Assembly: GCF_023923225.1 (NCBI RefSeq)
Contig: NZ_CP099489.1
Span: 2,666,001-2,730,000 of the forward strand
Origin: Ornithinimicrobium faecis
GTDB taxonomy: Bacteria > Actinomycetota > Actinomycetes > Actinomycetales > Dermatophilaceae
DNA: 64,000 nucleotides
Direction: 5' to 3'
Below, in pieces: positions 25,130-33,921 of this stretch. A program made the translations under genes and the position numbers. The notes under the pieces were generated by a model. The model did not search any database. It saw only the letters and a list, made by a program, of their open reading frames with translations, and was not told where the DNA came from. The first letter of the stretch is position 1, and each line of letters starts with the position of its first letter.

Positions 25130-25738
25130 TCAGCGAAGCACCGCGTCCACCGCGAGATAGAGGGTCGCCGTCTCCGCAGCCAGGGTTGACTCCTCGCTGG
25201 GCAGCGCCCGCTCGACCGATAGTCCGTCCACCACGGTCATCAGGAAACGGACCCGCGCCGTGAGATCGCCTGTCTCAGGCCCCGTCGACACAGCTCCCTC
25301 TGCCGTGAGCACAGCCAGCCAGCTCTCCACGCGTCGCTGGGCCTGCTGCCAGAAGGCCTGGTAGGCCTCGGTGGACTCCGCGGTCGGCTCCGGCGCGATG
25401 AACGCCTCGTAGATCTGGGCCCAGGACTCGCGCGCCTGGGCACCCACGCCCGCGGGGGCGAGGACATTGCGCAGGCACTCGACGAGTCGGTCGCGCGCGG
25501 GGATCGACTGGTCGTTGATCCGGTCGTCGGGGGCGACGACCTCGTAGATCGTCCGCAGCACGGTGTCCTGCAACTCGCGCTGCGTGGGGAAGTGATAGCG
25601 GAGCGAGCCGGGGCTGACACCGGCCCGGGCGGCCACGGCCCGCACACTCAGCCTCGCGCTGGGATCCGCAGAGACCATCTCGGCCGCCGCGATGATGATC
25701 CGTTCTCGCGTGCCGATGCCCGCCTCCGGAGGTGTCAT
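25130..25738 (-). CDS. TetR-family transcriptional regulator
   Basis: A 202-residue regulator with the N-terminal helix-turn-helix around VRAVAARAGVSPGSLRYHF (about residues 32-50) and a helical C-terminal domain with a TetR_C-like shape. It is divergent from a membrane-protein gene, with two AT-rich palindromes between them that are its likely binding sites, so it should repress both itself and that gene. Confidence 0.87.
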   Translation of the reverse strand: MTPPEAGIGTRERIIIAAAEMVSADPSARLSVRAVAARAGVSPGSLRYHFPTQRELQDTVLRTIYEVVAPDDRINDQSIPARDRLVECLRNVLAPAGVGAQARESWAQIYEAFIAPEPTAESTEAYQAFWQQAQRRVESWLAVLTAEGAVSTGPETGDLTARVRFLMTVVDGLSVERALPSEESTLAAETATLYLAVDAVLR

Positions 25739-25756
25739 CTGCCCATCCTCACATGT

Positions 25757-25809
25757 TTTAACACACTGTGTTAGTTTTGGCTCGAAGGTACTAATACGGT
25801 GTGTTAAAC
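25757..25809. promoter_or_regulatory. Two TetR operators
   Basis: TAACACA-C-TGTGTTA (25759-25773) is a 7-bp-arm palindrome; a second related site, TAATACGGTGTGTTA, lies at 25792-25806. Centres are about 33 bp apart, three helical turns. The AT-rich sequence stands out in this GC-rich genome. Confidence 0.75.
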
Positions 25810-25856
25810 GCGCGTTCGGCAAGAGAACTCTGGCCGCGCGCCAGGGAGGGTGGGGC

Positions 25857-26510
25857 ATGTTCCAGCAGTGGCGGCGCAGACGCCTGGTCAAGCGCGTGAA
25901 GCCGGGCGACGGACGTCCCCTGAAGCGGTTTCGGTGGTGGCAACAGCTCAACCGCGGCCTGATGTACCTGCGGGCTGACGCCGCTGAGGGGCGAGTGGCG
26001 GAGTATGCCGTGGACGTGGGCTATCTGGGTGATGCGCAGACCGGCGAGGTCACCGCCCGGCTCTACGCTGACGGCCGCCTGCAAGCCTGGTCGAAGACGC
26101 CAGTCATCTTCCCCGTTCCCGGCGGCACCATCGAGGTGGCCACCAGCGTCTTTGGACTCAAGCGCTGCCACTTCGTCGACCAGGCTGGCACCGAGCACCA
26201 GTTGGTTCCGGACCCGAAGTCGGCCGAGGGGCGTCGCGCCAGGCTCGAGCGTCACCATCCCGTCGTGAGTCGCTGGGTCGGCGTGGTCGCGGTGGTCCTG
26301 CTCGTGCTGGGCCTGACACAGGTCCTGCTGCAGCTCGCCGAGCAGCTCACTGCCATCCCGCCCATCGCCGAGGGCATCGGCGCGTTCCACTCGCCGGTGC
26401 AGCTGCCGCTGTGGGTCACCATCGCCCTGGGCGTCGGCGCTGTGGTGGGCAGCATGGAGCGGGCGCTCCGGTTGCGTTATCACTGGCTCCTCGACGCCGC
26501 AGCGAGCTGA
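25857..26510 (+). CDS. Membrane protein controlled by the divergent TetR gene
   Basis: A 217-residue protein with a very basic N-terminus (MFQQWRRRRLVKRVK), a soluble beta-rich domain to about residue 135, and two C-terminal membrane helices (about 140-160 and 183-200). ATG 25857 follows GGGAGGG by a good distance. No family name is recognised. The divergent TetR gene and twin operators suggest it is induced by a small molecule or lipid. Confidence 0.65.
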   Translation: MFQQWRRRRLVKRVKPGDGRPLKRFRWWQQLNRGLMYLRADAAEGRVAEYAVDVGYLGDAQTGEVTARLYADGRLQAWSKTPVIFPVPGGTIEVATSVFGLKRCHFVDQAGTEHQLVPDPKSAEGRRARLERHHPVVSRWVGVVAVVLLVLGLTQVLLQLAEQLTAIPPIAEGIGAFHSPVQLPLWVTIALGVGAVVGSMERALRLRYHWLLDAAAS

Positions 26511-26578
26511 TCCGGACTGGCCAGTGGTGGCCCGCGGTGGGTGTTTGTGCAGGTCAGGGCTCTGTCAGTGGTCGCGTC

Positions 26579-26584
26579 TAGGTT
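26579..26584 (+). promoter_or_regulatory. -10 box of a probable leaderless promoter
   Basis: TAGGTT lies 6 nt before the ATG of the HNH gene. Confidence 0.5.
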
Positions 26585-26590
26585 TGTTGT

Positions 26591-28135
26591 ATGGCGCAGA
26601 AGACGGGACTCGACGACAGCGGTGTCACCGCTGCGCAGTCGGCTGCGCCCACAGACGGGGGTATGCCGAGGGGCAACTCCGCGACCTCGCTCCAGGTGGG
26701 TGGGGGTCGGGTGCGGTATGCGCCGGTGATTGGCTCTGGGCCGTTGCGGGAGAAGCCGGCCTCGGGTCCCTTGGTGCCGGTCCCGCAGATCGAGTCCCAG
26801 GCCGAGCAGGCGGCTGGTGGGTCGTCGGCGACGAGCAGCTCTGCTGATCGTGGTGTGCAGTTGACGTCCTCGGGTCATGAGGTCCCGGAGTTTGTGGCGG
26901 GCAGCGCGCACATGGTGCAGATGCTCGCGGCGGAGTTCCCGTTGGGGTCGTTGCCGGAGCAGGGTGTGGGTGAAGCGGTCGGCGCGGCGCAGGCGTTGGT
27001 GCAGGCCGCGCAGTCGTTGTTGGTGTCGGTCACGCATGAGGCGATCAGTCGGGGGTTGCCGGCCCAGTCGGGGCACTCGGTGCCGGACTGGATCACCACC
27101 TGGGCCCCGAGCATTGACCGCCCCGAGGCTCTGGCGACGGCACGGATGGCCAACGCTGTCGGGGATGCCCGGTTCGAGGCACTGACCGCGAAAGTTGGTG
27201 ATGGCAGCGCGCGGGTGTCCCGGGCTGAGGTGATCGTCCGGTTGACCCGGGAGATGACTCCGATCGCGACGGCTGAGTCGTTGCAGGCCGTGACGGATCT
27301 GATGACTGGCCAGGTCGAGACGACCTCGTTGGCCGGGATGAAGCAGGTCGCTTCGGCAGTGCGTGAGCACCTGGTCGAGCCCGGTGATGACGAGGATGAG
27401 GACAACACGAAAGCAGCGCGGCGGTTGCTGCGCCGGGTGGGGACCGTGGCCGGGTTGGCGGAGTGGCAGCTGTTGCTGGACGAGGAGGGGCAGGCGATCC
27501 TGACCGCGGCCCTGGACCCCCTGTCGGCACCGCGCCCAGGCGGCGATGAGCACGGAGCCCACCAGCTCGACAACTGCACCGCAAGCACCCGCCGGGCGGA
27601 TGCGTTGTTGGAGATCATCGGCCGCGGCGTCGCCGCGCCCGAAGGTCAGACTCAGACGGAGAAGGCGAAGATCCACGTCACGATCGATAAGGAGGCCCTC
27701 GCGGGGAAGGTGCCTGGTGGTGGCCACACCGCGACCGGTGAGCACCTGTCGGCGGGGACGATCCGGCGGTTGGCGTGTGACGCGCAGATCATCCCGATCA
27801 TGCTCGGTGGCCCCTCAGAGCCGTTAGACGTGGGCAGGGTGCACCGGTTGTTCACCCCGTCCCAACGCGCAGCAGTGCTGTTGCGAGATCGGGGATGCAG
27901 CTTCCCGGGCTGTTCGATGCCCGCGGGATGGACCGATATTCATCACATCGTGCACTGGGTCTTCGGTGGCGCCACGGATCTGGATAACGCTGCCGCGTTG
28001 TGTCGGCGACACCACGTGATCGTCCACCGGTATGGGTACACCGCGACCGTCACCGACACCGAGGTCATCTGGCACCTCAACAACGGACTCGACAACCCGA
28101 GTGGACCCCTCACTGAGCCACTGGTCGACACCTGA
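26591..28135 (+). CDS. DUF222-HNH endonuclease family protein (13E12-type)
   Basis: A 514-residue protein. After a ~90-residue Ser/Gly/Gln-rich start, a DUF222 domain runs to about residue 330, then comes the HNH nuclease module with RDRGCSFPGC, TDIHHIVHWVFGGATDLDN and LCRRHHVIVH, all key Cys and His present. This family is multicopy and variable in actinobacteria (the mycobacterial 13E12 repeats); its role is unknown, and mobility or DNA-damage roles have been suggested. Base use is less GC-extreme at third positions than in neighbours. A hairpin and a 14-bp repeat follow. Confidence 0.85.
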   Translation: MAQKTGLDDSGVTAAQSAAPTDGGMPRGNSATSLQVGGGRVRYAPVIGSGPLREKPASGPLVPVPQIESQAEQAAGGSSATSSSADRGVQLTSSGHEVPEFVAGSAHMVQMLAAEFPLGSLPEQGVGEAVGAAQALVQAAQSLLVSVTHEAISRGLPAQSGHSVPDWITTWAPSIDRPEALATARMANAVGDARFEALTAKVGDGSARVSRAEVIVRLTREMTPIATAESLQAVTDLMTGQVETTSLAGMKQVASAVREHLVEPGDDEDEDNTKAARRLLRRVGTVAGLAEWQLLLDEEGQAILTAALDPLSAPRPGGDEHGAHQLDNCTASTRRADALLEIIGRGVAAPEGQTQTEKAKIHVTIDKEALAGKVPGGGHTATGEHLSAGTIRRLACDAQIIPIMLGGPSEPLDVGRVHRLFTPSQRAAVLLRDRGCSFPGCSMPAGWTDIHHIVHWVFGGATDLDNAAALCRRHHVIVHRYGYTATVTDTEVIWHLNNGLDNPSGPLTEPLVDT

Positions 28136-28150
28136 CGCCCACGCCCCACA

Positions 28151-28169
28151 CCCCGCCACACCGGCGGGG
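28151..28169 (+). terminator. Hairpin after the HNH gene
   Basis: CCCCGCC, five bases, GGCGGGG, 15 nt after the stop; no T-run. Confidence 0.5.
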
Positions 28170-28198
28170 CCACAGGCACGTCCGGCGGTCTCCAGCCG

Positions 28199-28254
28199 GG
28201 CTCGGCCAACCTGGCTCGGCCAGCCTGGCTCGGCCAGCCTGGCTCGGCCACCCC
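28199..28254 (+). repeat. Four tandem 14-bp repeats
   Basis: GGCTCGGCCA[A/G]CCT units at 28199, 28213, 28227 and 28241, the last diverged, in the space between the convergent HNH gene and the histidine-kinase gene. Confidence 0.9.
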
Positions 28255-28317
28255 GGCAACGGTGGCGGCCAGGGAGACCGGCCGCACGGCATACACACCG
28301 CAGCGCTGGCTGCTGAC

Positions 28318-31164
28318 TCACTCGCCGATCGTCCGCGGGCAGTTGACGGGCAGATCGACGTCGCTCCCGTTGAAGGTCTCCACCGCCGCGGCGCGGTCCC
28401 GTCCGAGGTTCCACTCCAGGAGGTCGTCCGCCTCCGAGTCCACGCGCGCGAGAGCGCAGCGACTCAGGTCGGCCGGGAGCCCTTCAGCGATGGTGGGGGC
28501 TGCGTCCGGGCCGAGGGAGGACAGATAGTCCAGGTCGAGCTTCCCGGTGGCCTCATACCGCTCGATGTTGCGCTCGGCCACCCACGCCTCGGGGTTGGCC
28601 AGCCCGAGGACCAGCAGGAACACTGCTCCGGACAGCACAGCCGCACGCGGCAGCCAGGCGCCGCTGAGTTTGATGCCGGCGATGATCACCAGCACAACGA
28701 GCAGACCAAGCCACAGCTCGAATGCATCAACCAGGACACGCAGGACGGTGTAGCCGTAGGCCTCCTGGTAGAGCGACATCCGATAGAGCGCCGAGCCCAC
28801 GACGACCAGGGTGAGGGCGCACAGCGTGCCCAGCAGGAGTCGCAGCACCAGCAGCTCGCCCGCCGTCTCCCGTGGCGCCTTGCGGACAGCGACGCCGATC
28901 GTCACCAGCGTGAGCAGGGTCGCGACGACGAGCTGCCCGAAACCTTGGTGCACATACTCGGCATACGTCAGTCCCGTGGTCTCGCGCAGATAGTCGTGAC
29001 CTCCCCACATCGCGGTGGCCTGCGCTGCCAGAAAGGCCACGAAGACCACGATCACCACGCCAACCGGCACCTGCCACTCCCACGGGCGGCGCACAGGGCG
29101 CGCCTCGCCCAGTCCCACGGCCTCGACGCGTGAGGGGTTCAGTGCCAGATAGCAACCGGCCAGCACGACCCCGCCCACCATGAACCAGGTGAAGGCTCGC
29201 AGGACGAGGCTGTCGGCAATCTGGACGTCGGGAAGGATGCCGGACACCCAGCTCCCGAAGAGCGCGTCGCCAGAGGCAAACAGCCCGACGAAGACCACGA
29301 GCAGGACCAGGGAAACGCCGGCGGTCCGCAGAGCTGGCCACAGGACATGGTGCTGGCTGGTGGCCGTCAGCGTGCGGCCCAGGAGCGGCAGGCCGCGCAG
29401 CCCACTGAGCACCCACGAGGCACCTCCAGCCACCATGGCGAGGGGTCGCCGAGCATCAGTGAGCGCGACGGCGACGAGCACTCCGGCGACCATGATCGCC
29501 AGCACGGCAAGCCACTCGGCGGCCCGGAGGACCACCAGCACGCCGAGTCCGGTGCACAGCAGCGCTGACAGGATCGTCCAGGCACGGGCTCTGTGGATCG
29601 AATGACGCAGCACCAGGGCCCCCGCGGCCAACAGGACCAGGAAGGTGCCGACGCCAAACAGCCGGTCGGGCAGGATCACCGCCCCCAGCAAACCCACGGC
29701 AAGCGAGCCGAAGAGGGCGACCGGAGCCGTGCGCAGGCTGGCAGGCTCGGGCCAGAGGGACCCGAACATCGAGGCGATCACTGACGTGCTCGGGGCAGCG
29801 GCACTCGGGGCAACCTCAGTCGGCGCACCGTCGCCGCTCAGGACCACGCTCTGGTCCGGCGCTGTGGCCAGTGACCCCGTCGCGGCGTCCTGTGCCACCA
29901 GATTGTCGGTGGGCGTCGCAGCTTGCGGTGCCTTCACCACGTCGGGGGACGTCGAAGACGCTGAAGCGATGGAAGCCTTGGGCGGCGCAATCTCGTCGGT
30001 GGCGTGTGGCGTGCTCGCGGGGTCCGGATCGACAGGCAGCTCGACACGGAGGTGGGCGCCTCCCCCACCTGGCGGTGATGGCTCCGCGGAGATCGTGCCG
30101 CGGTGCAACTCGACGACCCAGCTCGCGATGGCCAGACCCAGCCCGGTGCCTCCCCCAGCAGAATCACTCGTGCCGAACCGGGTGAACAGCGATGCGGCAC
30201 GCTCTGGTGGGATGCCCGGCCCCTCGTCCGAGACCGTCAGGGACCAGCGCTCCTCTCCTGGCAGCAGGGCGGCCTCGACCCTGACCACCCCATCGGCGGG
30301 GCTGTGCCTGGAGGCGTTGTCGAGCAGGTTCGCCGCGACCTGGTGCAGTCTGGCCTCGTCGGCCCGAATGCTCAGGTCGGGTGGGGACACCGAGACCTCA
30401 TAGCGGACCTGCCGCCCACTGACCGCTGACTCACTGACCGCACGCTCCAGCAACTCAGACACCGTGACGGTCTCCAACTGCAGCGACACCGCGCGACCGT
30501 CGACGCGGGTGACGTCGAGGAGGTCCTCCACCAGCCCGCTCAAGCGCTCGGACTGAGTGAGGGCAGCCTGCAGCGCAGCGTCGTCGGGCCGCACCACCCC
30601 GTCGACGAGGTTCTCCAACAAGGCACGCTGCCCTGCCAACGGAGTGCGCAACTCGTGCGAGACCGTGGCCACCAGCTGACGCCGCTGTTGATCAGCCGAG
30701 GCGAGATCCTGGGCCATCGTGTTGAACGCCCGGCCCAACTGGCCGACCTCGTCTGCTGAGGTGGCCGTGACACGGGTGGAGTGGTCCCCGCGGGCCATCC
30801 GCCCTGCGGCTGCCGTCATCTCCCGCAGCGGAGCCGTCATGCCACGGGCCAGCCACTGCGTCACGGCCAGTGCAGCGGCAAGGGTGACGGGCAGGGTCAA
30901 CCAGGTCGGCACGCCTGCACGGGTGCCCACCTGCAGCACGACGGCTGCGGCCCCGATGCTGAGGGCCACCAGCAGGCCGATCTTGATCTTGATCGACCCG
31001 ACGGGGTCGAGCGGACGCTCGCCACTGTCGGGCCGGGCATCGTCGTCACGCCGGGCATCGTCGTCACGCCGGGCATCGTCGTTACGCCGGTCATCATCGT
31101 CCCGCCGGCCATCATCGTCACGCCGGTCCTCGTCGACACCCACCTCGGGGTTCGGGCCAGCCAT
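28318..31164 (-). CDS. Histidine kinase fused to a DUF4153/DUF4173-like membrane domain
   Basis: A 948-residue protein. Residues 10-50 are a charged repeat (RRDDDA units from 18-bp DNA repeats). Two membrane helices (about 60-80 and 88-106) and a HAMP linker lead to the kinase: phospho-His170 in VATVSHELRTPL, HATPase with LLDNASRH, DEGPGIPPE and GTGLGLAI to about 385. After a Ser/Pro/Ala linker, residues ~470-900 form about ten membrane helices resembling DUF4153/DUF4173 proteins (YRMSLYQEAYG, NPEAWVAERNIERYE), then a short outside tail. It pairs with the regulator 3 bp upstream. The membrane part may sense or couple output, but this is inference. Confidence 0.82.
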   Translation of the reverse strand: MAGPNPEVGVDEDRRDDDGRRDDDDRRNDDARRDDDARRDDDARPDSGERPLDPVGSIKIKIGLLVALSIGAAAVVLQVGTRAGVPTWLTLPVTLAAALAVTQWLARGMTAPLREMTAAAGRMARGDHSTRVTATSADEVGQLGRAFNTMAQDLASADQQRRQLVATVSHELRTPLAGQRALLENLVDGVVRPDDAALQAALTQSERLSGLVEDLLDVTRVDGRAVSLQLETVTVSELLERAVSESAVSGRQVRYEVSVSPPDLSIRADEARLHQVAANLLDNASRHSPADGVVRVEAALLPGEERWSLTVSDEGPGIPPERAASLFTRFGTSDSAGGGTGLGLAIASWVVELHRGTISAEPSPPGGGGAHLRVELPVDPDPASTPHATDEIAPPKASIASASSTSPDVVKAPQAATPTDNLVAQDAATGSLATAPDQSVVLSGDGAPTEVAPSAAAPSTSVIASMFGSLWPEPASLRTAPVALFGSLAVGLLGAVILPDRLFGVGTFLVLLAAGALVLRHSIHRARAWTILSALLCTGLGVLVVLRAAEWLAVLAIMVAGVLVAVALTDARRPLAMVAGGASWVLSGLRGLPLLGRTLTATSQHHVLWPALRTAGVSLVLLVVFVGLFASGDALFGSWVSGILPDVQIADSLVLRAFTWFMVGGVVLAGCYLALNPSRVEAVGLGEARPVRRPWEWQVPVGVVIVVFVAFLAAQATAMWGGHDYLRETTGLTYAEYVHQGFGQLVVATLLTLVTIGVAVRKAPRETAGELLVLRLLLGTLCALTLVVVGSALYRMSLYQEAYGYTVLRVLVDAFELWLGLLVVLVIIAGIKLSGAWLPRAAVLSGAVFLLVLGLANPEAWVAERNIERYEATGKLDLDYLSSLGPDAAPTIAEGLPADLSRCALARVDSEADDLLEWNLGRDRAAAVETFNGSDVDLPVNCPRTIGE

Positions 31165-31167
31165 GGC

Positions 31168-31875
31168 TCAGACCTCCAGGGCGTAGCCGACGCCGTGCAC
31201 GGTCCGGACCCGCTCGGCCCCGATCTTGGCGCGCAGCGACTTGACGTGACTGTCCAGGGTGCGTGTCCCCCGCGCATCGGCCCAACCCCACACGCCGGCC
31301 ATCAGTTGCTCCCGGGTGTGCACCACGCCCGGCTCAGCTGCCAGAGCCGCCAGGAGATCAAACTCCAGGGGAGCCAGGTGGACCTCGAGGTCGCCGATCC
31401 GGACGCGCCGAGCACCACGATCCAGGTGCAGGTCGCCGAGGCTCAGGATCGCCTCGGGCGTGTTGGCCAACTCGGCTGCACGCTCGACCCGACGCAGCAG
31501 GGCACGCACCCGTGCGACAACCTCTCGCATCCGGAACGGCTTGGTCACGTAGTCGTCCGCTCCGACGCCGAGTCCGACCAGGACGTCGGTCTCCTCGACC
31601 CGCGCAGTCAGCATCATGACCGGCACCGGGCGCTCGGCCTGGATGCGTCGGCACACCTCGAGGCCGTCAAAGCCAGGCAGCATCACATCCAGCAGCACCA
31701 GGTCGGGACGGTGCTCGGTGAACGCCGTGACCGCGCCCGGACCGTCGAAGGCGCGCACCACAGCGAAGCCCTCCGCCACCAGTCGGTCGGACAGCGCCTG
31801 GTTGATGGTGGCGTCGTCCTCGACGACGAGCAAGGTGTGCTCCGCGGGGTGTCCCGCTGTGGTGGTGTCGGTCAT
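31168..31875 (-). CDS. OmpR-family response regulator
   Basis: A 235-residue two-component regulator. The receiver has the acidic pair at 20-21, phospho-acceptor Asp63 (LLDVMLPG) and Lys in YVTKPF. The C-terminal winged helix is of OmpR type (LAPLEFDLLAALAAEPGVV, SHVKSLRAKIG, RTVHGVGYALE). It is the first gene of the operon with the fused kinase. TAGGCT lies 7 nt before the ATG. Confidence 0.93.
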   Translation of the reverse strand: MTDTTTAGHPAEHTLLVVEDDATINQALSDRLVAEGFAVVRAFDGPGAVTAFTEHRPDLVLLDVMLPGFDGLEVCRRIQAERPVPVMMLTARVEETDVLVGLGVGADDYVTKPFRMREVVARVRALLRRVERAAELANTPEAILSLGDLHLDRGARRVRIGDLEVHLAPLEFDLLAALAAEPGVVHTREQLMAGVWGWADARGTRTLDSHVKSLRAKIGAERVRTVHGVGYALEV

Positions 31876-31882
31876 GGCTCTG

Positions 31883-31888
31883 AGCCTA
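31883..31888 (-). promoter_or_regulatory. -10 box of a probable leaderless promoter
   Basis: TAGGCT on the minus strand, 7 nt before the regulator ATG. Confidence 0.5.
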
Positions 31889-31959
31889 GGATCCGGCGGC
31901 CCCCGAGATGGGGTGTGACGTGTGCAGGAGTTGTGAAGATCTCCTCACGTGTCCAGGGC

Positions 31960-32439
31960 TCACGGGGCAGACAGTGCCCTCGCGGGTCGCGCACCACCGC
32001 GTCGGCGGCGCGGCCACAACAGCAGGGCTGCAGGAACGAACCCCAGCAGGAAGCCGCTCGGCCCGATGATCCAGCAGCAGAGCAGGATCCACCCGAGGAG
32101 GATCCAGCCGACATAGCCGGGCATCGCCTGGCCGCGCCGACCGGCGCCGATCATGAGCAGGCCGAGCACGGCGAGCGGTGCGACGAAGCCGCCGGGAAGA
32201 GCCCAGAAGAGGGTGATCGCCTCATCCGATAGGTCAGCGGTCCTCGTCAGTCCCGCCAGCCAGGCGCCCCAGTGCGGGTGAAAAGCGAAGACGATGGTGT
32301 GCAGGACCGCGATCGTCAGGGTGGACCAGCCGGCCGCGACGGTCAGGCGGTCCGGGCGCTGATGCGAGGACGGATGCGCGGCACGGGCCGCGACGGTGTT
32401 GCCCGAGGTCGTGTTGCCAGTCATGTCATACGTGGTCAT
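31960..32439 (-). CDS. Four-helix membrane protein of unknown function
   Basis: A 159-residue protein with a polar N-terminus and about four membrane helices (33-53, 77-98, 107-123, 126-141), ending in a basic cytoplasmic tail (RRRRGGARPAR). It resembles small conserved actinobacterial membrane proteins, but I cannot name the family. It lies upstream of the two-component operon on the same strand with its own spacing. Confidence 0.6.
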   Translation of the reverse strand: MTTYDMTGNTTSGNTVAARAAHPSSHQRPDRLTVAAGWSTLTIAVLHTIVFAFHPHWGAWLAGLTRTADLSDEAITLFWALPGGFVAPLAVLGLLMIGAGRRGQAMPGYVGWILLGWILLCCWIIGPSGFLLGFVPAALLLWPRRRRGGARPARALSAP

Positions 32440-32475
32440 AAACCGACCGTCGCACCGGACAGGGACTCGCTGATT

Positions 32476-32489
32476 CCCTCGCGCGAGGG
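32476..32489. promoter_or_regulatory. 14-bp palindrome between dusB and the membrane-protein gene
   Basis: CCCTCGCGCGAGGG, followed by a related CCCGCGCGCGAGGG at about 32498-32511. It is either the dusB terminator or an operator for the gene at 31960-32439; the sequence alone does not decide. Confidence 0.35.
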
Positions 32490-32544
32490 GGTTCTCTCCC
32501 GCGCGCGAGGGTCCGTGGGGGCCGGATGCGGCAGGCCCCTGACC

Positions 32545-33777
32545 TCAGCCCCCGTCGGAGACCGTGCCCTCCGCGCGGGCGACGACCTCTCGCTGTGCCT
32601 CATTCAGGTCCTGCGACTGCAGCCACCCGTCAGGCAGGGCCACGACCCGCGATGACCCTGCTCGCCCTCGCTGGCCCTCTGCGTCGTCGGGCCACGGCAG
32701 GGTGCCATCCAGCCCATCGATCAGGTTATCCAGGGCGGCCAGCGAGTCCACGAGCGCCAGTTTGTTGCGGAAGGCCCCACCGACGGGAAAACCCTTGAAA
32801 TACCAGGCGATGTGCTTGCGGATGTCCCGGCAGCCCTTGTCCTCGTCCTGGTGGAAGTCGACGAGGTATTCGGCGTGGCGACGCAGCGTCGCCCCGACCT
32901 CTCCGAGGCTCGGACGGATCCGCACCTCAGAGCCCGCAAAGGCCGCAGCCAGGTCAGCAAATAGCCACGGCCGCCCGAGGCAACCACGGCCCACGACGAC
33001 GCCGTCGCACCCGGTCTCGGCCACCATCCGCAGGGCGTCCTCGGCCGACCAGATGTCACCGTTGCCGAGCACCGGGATGCTGGTGACGGTCTGCTTGAGC
33101 TCGCGGATCCGGGTCCAGTCCGCCTGACCCGAATAGGCCTGGCTCGCAGTCCGGGCGTGCAGCGCCACAGCTGCAGCCCCCTCGCCCTCAGCGATGCGCC
33201 CGGCCTCGAGGTAGGTGATGTGGTCAGCGTCGATCCCGACCCGCATCTTCACCGTCACCGGCACGTCATACGGAGCAGCGGCACGCACTGCGGCAGAGAC
33301 CACGCCGCGGAACAACTCGGTCTTCCACGGCAGCGCAGCACCGCCGCCCTTGCGGGTGACCTTGGGCACGGGGCAGCCGAAATTGAGGTCGATGTGGTCG
33401 GTGCGGTCCTCGGAGACCAGCAGGTCCACCGCGCGCCCGACGGTGGCCGGGTCCACGCCATACAGCTGGATGGAGCGCGGCGACTCCTCCGGGTCGTGCT
33501 CGATCAACTTCATCGACACCGGTGTCCGCTCGACGAGGGCACGAGAGGTGATCATCTCGCTGACATAGAGCGACGTGGCGCCGCTGGCTGGCTGCCCGGC
33601 GGCCCCCGCCTCACGGCAGAGCCGCCGGAAGGCACGGTTGGTGATGCCTGCCATCGGTGCCAGCACGACGGGCGAGTCGATGGTGTGGCGCCCGATCTGC
33701 AGGGGCGGCAACAACCGCTCCCCTGGTGTGGAAGGAGCGGTTGCTGGTGCGGTGCGAGTCGTGGTGGCAGCAGTCAT
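32545..33777 (-). CDS. dusB: tRNA-dihydrouridine synthase
   Basis: An FMN enzyme that reduces uridine to dihydrouridine in tRNA. The 410-residue TIM-barrel protein has APMAGITNRAF at the N-terminal strand, catalytic Cys135 in LNFGCPVPKV, and the FMN phosphate site NGDIWSAEDA and VGRGCLGRPW. The C-terminal helical tRNA-binding domain is complete. The start is ATG 33777. Confidence 0.93.
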   Translation of the reverse strand: MTAATTTRTAPATAPSTPGERLLPPLQIGRHTIDSPVVLAPMAGITNRAFRRLCREAGAAGQPASGATSLYVSEMITSRALVERTPVSMKLIEHDPEESPRSIQLYGVDPATVGRAVDLLVSEDRTDHIDLNFGCPVPKVTRKGGGAALPWKTELFRGVVSAAVRAAAPYDVPVTVKMRVGIDADHITYLEAGRIAEGEGAAAVALHARTASQAYSGQADWTRIRELKQTVTSIPVLGNGDIWSAEDALRMVAETGCDGVVVGRGCLGRPWLFADLAAAFAGSEVRIRPSLGEVGATLRRHAEYLVDFHQDEDKGCRDIRKHIAWYFKGFPVGGAFRNKLALVDSLAALDNLIDGLDGTLPWPDDAEGQRGRAGSSRVVALPDGWLQSQDLNEAQREVVARAEGTVSDGG

Positions 33778-33921
33778 GTCACCGCGATTGTCCCACCGAT
33801 GCGCGCGAGATCCACTATCTCAAGTGGGGCCCCACGCTGGCGATCCTCGGGAGTGGCCTTCGGGTGGGAGGCCTCTCAGGCGGTCTGCCCCGTCTTCGGG
33901 TGGGTGGCCCCTCTGGCGCGC

